This document shows, piece after piece, positions 59,239 to 64,000 of a stretch of DNA of 64,000 bases. Each line of letters begins with the position of its first letter. The stretch's first letter is position 1. The position numbers were made by a program, and so were the translations under genes. Origin of the DNA: Lachnospiraceae bacterium UBA7143 (GTDB lineage: Bacteria; Bacillota; Clostridia; Lachnospirales; Lachnospiraceae). The notes beneath the pieces were generated by a model. It did no database searches and had not been told where the DNA came from. It saw only the letters and a program-made list of their open reading frames with translations. The stretch covers positions 1 through 64,000 of the forward strand of contig DKWV01000026.1 of assembly GCA_002491905.1 (NCBI GenBank), in the 5' to 3' direction.

Positions 59239-60704
59239 GCCCGCTCCTCTAAAATTTCCTGTATCAGCACTCTCTCATCCATCGGATATTTTACCCCGTT
59301 TATCTCCTGATAGTCCTCGTGTCCCTTGCCCGCAAGCACAATGATGTCCCCCGGCTCACCGTGGTCAATGGCGTAGGCAATGGCTTCCTTCCTGTCGCAG
59401 ATCTCCACATATTTTCCGTCGGTTTTCGCAATGCCGGTCCTGATGTCGTCGATGATCGCCTGAGGCTCCTCCGTCCGCGGATTGTCGGAGGTAATGATGG
59501 TCAGATCCGCCATCCGCCCGCTGACCTCGCCCATCTCGTAGCGCCTCGATTTGGCCCGGTTGCCGCCGCAGCCAAAGAGGCAGACCAGCCGGTGCGGATC
59601 GTAGGCTCTGAGCGTCTCTAACAGGCTTTTAAGGGCCATAGCATTGTGGGCATAGTCAATCATCAGGGTAAAGTCGTCAGATACCCTCACCATCTCCGTC
59701 CGGCCCTTCACCTTCGCCGACGCAAGCGCTCTCTGTATTTCCTTCCCGTCCACACCGAAATGCCTGCATATGGCGATGGCTGTGAGCGCGTTATAAACAT
59801 TGAACTTTCCGGGAAAGGCGATTTGGACCGGCAGCTCTGTCAGTCCTTTGGCTGTAAAACGCATGCCAAGACTTCCGCCCTCGTTTAAGAAAACAATGTC
59901 CTGCGCCCGCAGGTCCGCGTCGGTGTCGATCCCATAAGTCTCAAGCTGACAGGTGCAATTCCTTGTGACTTCCCTCCAGTGCCTGTCGTCGGCGTTTACG
60001 ATTCCCACCCTGCACTGTCTGAACAGCAGGCTCTTACAGTGGAGATAATCGTCGAAATCCCTGTGCTCATTCTCCCCGATATGATCCGGTTCCAGGTTGG
60101 TAAAAATCCCGAAGTCAAAGACAAAGCCCTGGGTTCTGTGCAGCATCAGCCCCTGCGAGGAAACTTCCATCACCACCGTATCACACCCTGCGTCCGCCAT
60201 CATCCTGAAATACTTCTGGACCAGGTAAGACTGGGGCGTGGTGTTCTCCGCATGGATATGCGTCTCCCCGATAATGATTTCTATGGTGCCGATCAGCCCC
60301 ACTTTCCTGCCCGCCTGCTCCAAAATGGATTTTACCAGATAGGTGGTAGTCGTCTTGCCCTTTGTGCCCGTAATGCCAATAATTTTCATCTGCCGCGCCG
60401 GATGCCCGAAGAAAGCCGCCGAGACAAAAGCCAGGGCCAGGCGTACATCCTCCACACGGATCACCGTGACGTCGCAGTCTTCCGGAAGCTCCACCTCATG
60501 CTCCACCAGAAGGGCAGCTGCCCCGGCATTCACAGCCTCCGCAGCGTACCTGTGTCCATCCACCTTCGCCCCCGGAATGCAGACGAACAGGCAATCCTTC
60601 TTCACCTGTCTGGAATCATATATAACATCTGTTATTTCCCGTTCCGGCACACCTCTGACACACTCATAGGATATTTCCTTCAACAATTCGCTTAAAGCCG
60701 CCAT
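59235..60704 (-). CDS. murE: UDP-MurNAc-tripeptide synthetase MurE (meso-DAP type)
   Basis: 489 residues. It adds the third amino acid to UDP-MurNAc-L-Ala-D-Glu. ATP loop: ITGTKGKTTTTYLVKSI. The carbamylated Lys region, middle-domain NLEPDHIGEN, and the DNPR motif (TSDNPRTEEP) are present; DNPR is the specificity signature for meso-diaminopimelate. GAGGTGAAAT precedes the ATG. It heads the murE-priA-def-fmt run, with its own promoter, far from the dcw cluster. Confidence 0.96.
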   Translation of the reverse strand: MAALSELLKEISYECVRGVPEREITDVIYDSRQVKKDCLFVCIPGAKVDGHRYAAEAVNAGAAALLVEHEVELPEDCDVTVIRVEDVRLALAFVSAAFFGHPARQMKIIGITGTKGKTTTTYLVKSILEQAGRKVGLIGTIEIIIGETHIHAENTTPQSYLVQKYFRMMADAGCDTVVMEVSSQGLMLHRTQGFVFDFGIFTNLEPDHIGENEHRDFDDYLHCKSLLFRQCRVGIVNADDRHWREVTRNCTCQLETYGIDTDADLRAQDIVFLNEGGSLGMRFTAKGLTELPVQIAFPGKFNVYNALTAIAICRHFGVDGKEIQRALASAKVKGRTEMVRVSDDFTLMIDYAHNAMALKSLLETLRAYDPHRLVCLFGCGGNRAKSRRYEMGEVSGRMADLTIITSDNPRTEEPQAIIDDIRTGIAKTDGKYVEICDRKEAIAYAIDHGEPGDIIVLAGKGHEDYQEINGVKYPMDERVLIQEILEERA

Positions 60705-60745
60705 ATTTCACCTCGTTATCATTTTCTTATCTCTATTTATATAGT

Positions 60746-60774
60746 AAGATAGCACGAAAAACCTGTTTTTGCAA
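60746..60774 (-). promoter_or_regulatory. Promoter upstream of murE
   Basis: Minus strand TTGCAA (60769-60774), 17-bp spacer, TATCTT (60746-60751), giving a short leader before murE. Confidence 0.6.
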
Positions 60775-60915
60775 TTTTTCGCCCTCTTTAAAATTTCTTA
60801 ATGTTTTTTTATTTTTACTTCACATTCTAAACACATTTTGGACACAATTACACTTTATGATTAGTATCAAGATAGTTGATGAATTCACTATCTCCCCCTC
60901 ATAAGAAAACTGCGA

Positions 60916-60941
60916 AAGAGCCCGGATCGTCCGGGCTTTTT
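60916..60941. terminator. Terminator between recJ and murE
   Basis: AGCCCGG and CCGGGCT (60919-60925, 60931-60937) form a perfect 7-bp GC-rich stem with a 5-nt loop. The better T-tract is on the plus strand, but CTTTC follows on the minus strand, where it would end recJ. Confidence 0.75.
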
Positions 60942-60966
60942 CGTGTCCGCCGGCTTTTTTCTGCGG

Positions 60967-62757
60967 CTAAACACTGTAGTTCTGCATCACCATCTGGAGT
61001 TCCTCACGGCCTCGGTATACATTGATATCGGGATAGTAGATCACATTTACAACAATGGCGCTGCCGCCCCCGCTGTAAAGTCTGCCGACCTCCTCCTGTC
61101 CGAAATGTGCCGCCAGAAAGGCATGCCACTGTTCCAGGTCGCCGAAATACATCATATCATACTCCCGTCCGGCCTCATCGGCCACCCGGTATTTTCCCAC
61201 GTTTTTATTTTTCCCCAGAATCCGTCCTCTGCATACCCTCACCGCCCTCTGCGCAAAGACAGGCTTGGGGTTGCCGTTGCCGAAGGGCTCTAAGAGGGAA
61301 AGCTGTCTGACAAACGCTGCGGTCACGTAGGACATGGGCATGGGCACGTCGATATGTATCACTTCCGTCAGGTCTTCCTCTGTCAGTCCGCTGTGGGCGT
61401 TCAGAAATGCCCGGAACGGCTCCACGTTCTCCTCCGGCATGGATACGCCCGCCGCAAGCTTATGCCCGCCGTACTTCGTGTACAGCTCCCTGCACTCGCT
61501 CATCTTATCGTACATGTGGTAAGCCTCTATGGAGCGTCCGGAGCCCTTCACGCCCTCCTCGCCGCGGGTCAGGACAAAGACCGGCCTGTGATACCGTTCC
61601 CTGATCCGCCCGGCAATGATCCCCGCCAGGCTCTCATGGCAGTCCGGCAGAAAAACCACCAACACCTTATCCGCTTTCAGGGTCGTGCTTTCGATCCGTT
61701 CTATGGCCTGCTCCGTCCCCTTAAGCGTCATCTCCTTCCGGCTGTCGTTTAACGCCTTAAGCTCCCCGGCAATGGTAACCGCCTCCGCCGGATCCTTCGT
61801 TCGGAACATGGCCAGCGCCCTCTGGGCCGTATCAAGCCTGCCCGTCGCGTTCAGACAGGGCCCGAGGACAAAGCCGATATGGTACCCCGTCAGCTTCCTG
61901 TCCGTCAGCTCATTTACCATAAGCAGCGCGCGAAGTCCAGGATTGGCGGACTGCCCGATCTGCCGCAGGCCGTACCTGACCAGAATGCGGTTCTCGTCAG
62001 TCAGCTCCATCACGTCCCCCACCGTGGCAAACCCGGCGAAGGCCAGAAGCTCCTGTAAAAGCGCATCCGCCTCCCCGGCGGGCAATACGCCCTCCCCGGC
62101 CATTTTCCCAAGATAGATCTCCATTAGTTTATATGCCACCACCGCACCGCAGATGCCCTTATAAGGATAAGGACAGGCATTCTGTTTCGGGTCCACCACC
62201 GCGTCCGCCGAAGGCAATGTCTCCACGCGGCTTCCATCCGCCTGCACCTCATAGGGCACCTCATGGTGGTCCGTCACGATCACCGTCATGCCCAGCTTCT
62301 TTGCCAGGGCAATCTGGGATAAGGCGGCAATGCCGTTGTCACAGGTCAGGATCGTGTCCACGCCTTCCCCCGCAGCCTCCTCAATCAGCCGGTCGTTGAG
62401 TCCGTAGCCATCCAGAATCCTGTGGGGAATCACCACGTCCGCCACCGCCCCGCATTTTTCCAGACAGGCAGTCAAAATATAGGAGGAGCAGACACCGTCG
62501 ATATCATAATCGCCGATCACCCGGATTTTCTTTTTCTCCCCCGTCTTGTCGCAGAGAATGTCCGCCGCTTTCCCGGCATCCTTCAAAAGCGCAGGATCAT
62601 ACAGATCCGCTGTCGTGCCGTGGAGAAACTTCTCAATGGCGTCCTCCCCTTCCACGTCCCTGTTGCGTATGATCCTCGCTATCACCGGATCAATCCCGAA
62701 CCTCTCCGCTATCCCGTTAAAATCCGCCTTTTTCGCGGACACCATCCATTTCGCCAT
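60967..62757 (-). CDS. recJ: Single-strand DNA exonuclease RecJ
   Basis: About 596 residues. A DHH-family 5'-3' exonuclease acting in recombination and mismatch repair. Motifs: IGDYDIDGVCSSYI, TCDNGI, VTDHHEVP (the DHH) and the DHHA1 segment with GRSIEAYHMYDKM and KYGGHKLAAGVSMPEE. The ATG at 62757 (MAKWMVSAKKADFN) gives the usual N-terminus; a start at 62814 would add 19 residues not typical of RecJ. No strong ribosome site decides between them. It follows secDF. Confidence 0.93.
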   Translation of the reverse strand: MAKWMVSAKKADFNGIAERFGIDPVIARIIRNRDVEGEDAIEKFLHGTTADLYDPALLKDAGKAADILCDKTGEKKKIRVIGDYDIDGVCSSYILTACLEKCGAVADVVIPHRILDGYGLNDRLIEEAAGEGVDTILTCDNGIAALSQIALAKKLGMTVIVTDHHEVPYEVQADGSRVETLPSADAVVDPKQNACPYPYKGICGAVVAYKLMEIYLGKMAGEGVLPAGEADALLQELLAFAGFATVGDVMELTDENRILVRYGLRQIGQSANPGLRALLMVNELTDRKLTGYHIGFVLGPCLNATGRLDTAQRALAMFRTKDPAEAVTIAGELKALNDSRKEMTLKGTEQAIERIESTTLKADKVLVVFLPDCHESLAGIIAGRIRERYHRPVFVLTRGEEGVKGSGRSIEAYHMYDKMSECRELYTKYGGHKLAAGVSMPEENVEPFRAFLNAHSGLTEEDLTEVIHIDVPMPMSYVTAAFVRQLSLLEPFGNGNPKPVFAQRAVRVCRGRILGKNKNVGKYRVADEAGREYDMMYFGDLEQWHAFLAAHFGQEEVGRLYSGGGSAIVVNVIYYPDINVYRGREELQMVMQNYSV

Positions 62758-62903
62758 ACAAATCGCCGCTGCCGCACCTTTCTTCAATAATAAACTTACC
62801 CTCCGAAAAGTCACAACCTATTGTAACATTTTCAGAGGGTAATTTATAGTACTTTGTTATTTCAGTTCAGCCAGACCGAACGGGCGCGTGCTGAACTGTA
62901 CTT

Positions 62904-64000
62904 TTACTTTGCCGCTTTCTTCCCCAGCTTCGTGCGGAACACATACCAGAGCGCGCCCGTCAGGCAGATGGAAGAATACGTACCGCAGACAATACCAGCC
63001 ATCAGGGGAAGCGCAAACTCTCTGATAGAGGATACGCCAAATACCTCCAGGGAGGCCACCATGAAGAAAGTGGTCAGGGAAGTAAAGATACTTCTCGTAA
63101 GCGTCTGGGTGATACTCCTGTTGACCATCTCATCCAGCCCTTCCTTACTCCTCATCTCGCGAAGGTTTTCACGCACACGGTCGAAAATAACGATGGTGGC
63201 GTTGATGGAGTAACCCACAATCGTCAGCATACACGCGATAAAGGTATTGCCCACAGACACCCTCACAATCGCGTAGAACGCCAGCACCACCAGCACATCG
63301 TGTATCAGCGCAATCACAGAGCTTGCACCGAAGCGGATGTCCTTAAAGCGGAACCAGATGTAAAGAAGCATCAGCACCGTGGATACCAGAATCGCCTTGA
63401 TCGCATCGGACTGCATCTCGGAGCTGACCGTCGCGCTGATGGTCTCCGCCGTGATGCTGCTCTCGTCCACGCCGAAGTTATCAACCATCACCTCGTTAAA
63501 GGCTTCTCTCTCCTGCACATTCAGAGTCCTTGTCTTGATAATAACATCGTTGGAGCCGGCCACCTTCGTGCTCTGCACGTTGCCGTCCCCGGTGATCTCC
63601 TCAATATAGGGAACGATTTTTGCGTCGATATCCTCAATGCTCATATCCTCGTTCAATGTCATGGTGGTGGAAGTACCGCCCACAAAATCCAGACTGTAGT
63701 TCATCGTCATGCCCATGCTTGACTTATTGATGCCCATAGCGATGAAGCCCGCCAGGATCGCAGCAATGGAAATGCCGAAGAACACATATCTTTTGGAGAG
63801 GAAGTTGATGGTCTTTCTCTCCTTCGCCACGCCGTAAGCCTTCTCGCTCTGGATGCCCAGCGCATAGAAGATGTTCACTAAGAACTTGGTCACCACAAGC
63901 GCCGTAAACATGGAAAGGATAATACCTAACATCAGAGTGATGGAGAAGCCCTTGATCGTGCCGCTTCCCATAAAGTAGAGCACCAGACCCGCAATCAGGG
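62904..64000 (-). CDS. secDF: SecDF protein-export fusion (C-terminal part, cut by the window)
   Basis: The frame stays open to the window edge. The visible part begins in the last membrane segments of SecD (GFSITLMLGIILSMFTALVV) and continues without a stop into SecF: RYVFFGISIAAILAGFIAMG, the DFVGGTSTTM signature, and five more helices. SecF landmarks include YIWFRFKDIRFG, GYSINATIVIFDRVRENLRE and FSLT-like TSLTTFFM. It uses the proton or sodium gradient to pull exported proteins from the Sec channel. Fused SecDF is common in Firmicutes. Confidence 0.93.
   Translation of the reverse strand, partial: LIAGLVLYFMGSGTIKGFSITLMLGIILSMFTALVVTKFLVNIFYALGIQSEKAYGVAKERKTINFLSKRYVFFGISIAAILAGFIAMGINKSSMGMTMNYSLDFVGGTSTTMTLNEDMSIEDIDAKIVPYIEEITGDGNVQSTKVAGSNDVIIKTRTLNVQEREAFNEVMVDNFGVDESSITAETISATVSSEMQSDAIKAILVSTVLMLLYIWFRFKDIRFGASSVIALIHDVLVVLAFYAIVRVSVGNTFIACMLTIVGYSINATIVIFDRVRENLREMRSKEGLDEMVNRSITQTLTRSIFTSLTTFFMVASLEVFGVSSIREFALPLMAGIVCGTYSSICLTGALWYVFRTKLGKKAAK

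Noticed and set aside
62835..62895. Hairpin after secDF as terminator
   Set aside because: An 8-bp stem is present but the tail is A-rich, not T-rich, so termination is unsupported.

Overview
The window looks like a chromosomal segment of a spore-forming, gut-type Clostridia species, most likely Lachnospiraceae. The reasons are a division/cell-wall (dcw) cluster that runs directly into spoIIGA-sigE, a meso-DAP type MurE (DNPR motif), two class B PBPs in tandem, a SecDF fusion, and accessory families (DUF5688, DUF3848, DUF6809, LPD28) that I associate with this family. Species cannot be named from sequence alone. Nearly all chromosomal genes lie on the minus strand, so the biological order runs from high to low coordinates.

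Layout. (a) 1-675, plus strand: the 3' end of what looks like a phage tail-type operon (a coiled-coil protein, an XkdX-like mini protein, a terminator). (b) 709-20165, minus strand: ychF, lgt, then mraZ-rsmH-ftsL-PBP-PBP-mraY-murD-ftsW-murA-ftsQ-ftsZ, the sporulation pair spoIIGA-sigE, and a response regulator with HD-GYP and GGDEF domains. A textbook MraZ operator (four repeats, exact 10-bp period) sits just downstream of the mraZ promoter. (c) 20227-48217: an integrated mobile element of about 28 kb bounded by 21-bp direct repeats, with integrase and excisionase at its left end. (d) 48418-64000, minus strand: secDF (partial), recJ, murE, priA, def, fmt, a zinc metallopeptidase, rsmB, rlmN, stp, prkC, rsgA; a housekeeping and cell-envelope signalling block.

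The mobile element has no recognisable capsid, tail, terminase or conjugation genes. It carries replication functions (an archaeo-eukaryotic-type primase-helicase fusion, a P-loop NTPase, a possible initiator), ParM/ParR partition, a Rad52-like Sak annealing protein plus YqaJ exonuclease, an NAD-dependent DNA ligase, two RtcB RNA ligases, the peptide release factor homologue PrfH, toxin-antitoxin pairs (zeta-like, HigBA-like) and an XRE regulator with its operators. It reads as an integrated plasmid-like or phage-plasmid replicon rich in DNA and RNA repair genes. Its left half is AT-rich and its right half (about 32-46 kb) more balanced, suggesting a composite origin.

The most interesting find is upstream of rtcB2-prfH: a consensus-like promoter, a 26-codon leader ORF with a strong ribosome binding site, and an intrinsic terminator 32 nt before rtcB2, with short segments able to form mutually exclusive 1:2, 2:3 and 3:4 pairings. 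This is the architecture of translation-coupled transcription attenuation and would place an operon thought to rescue and repair damaged ribosomes under the control of ribosome behaviour. A second, unrelated RtcB is preceded by a previously missed 55-residue four-cysteine zinc-ribbon protein that starts with TTG.
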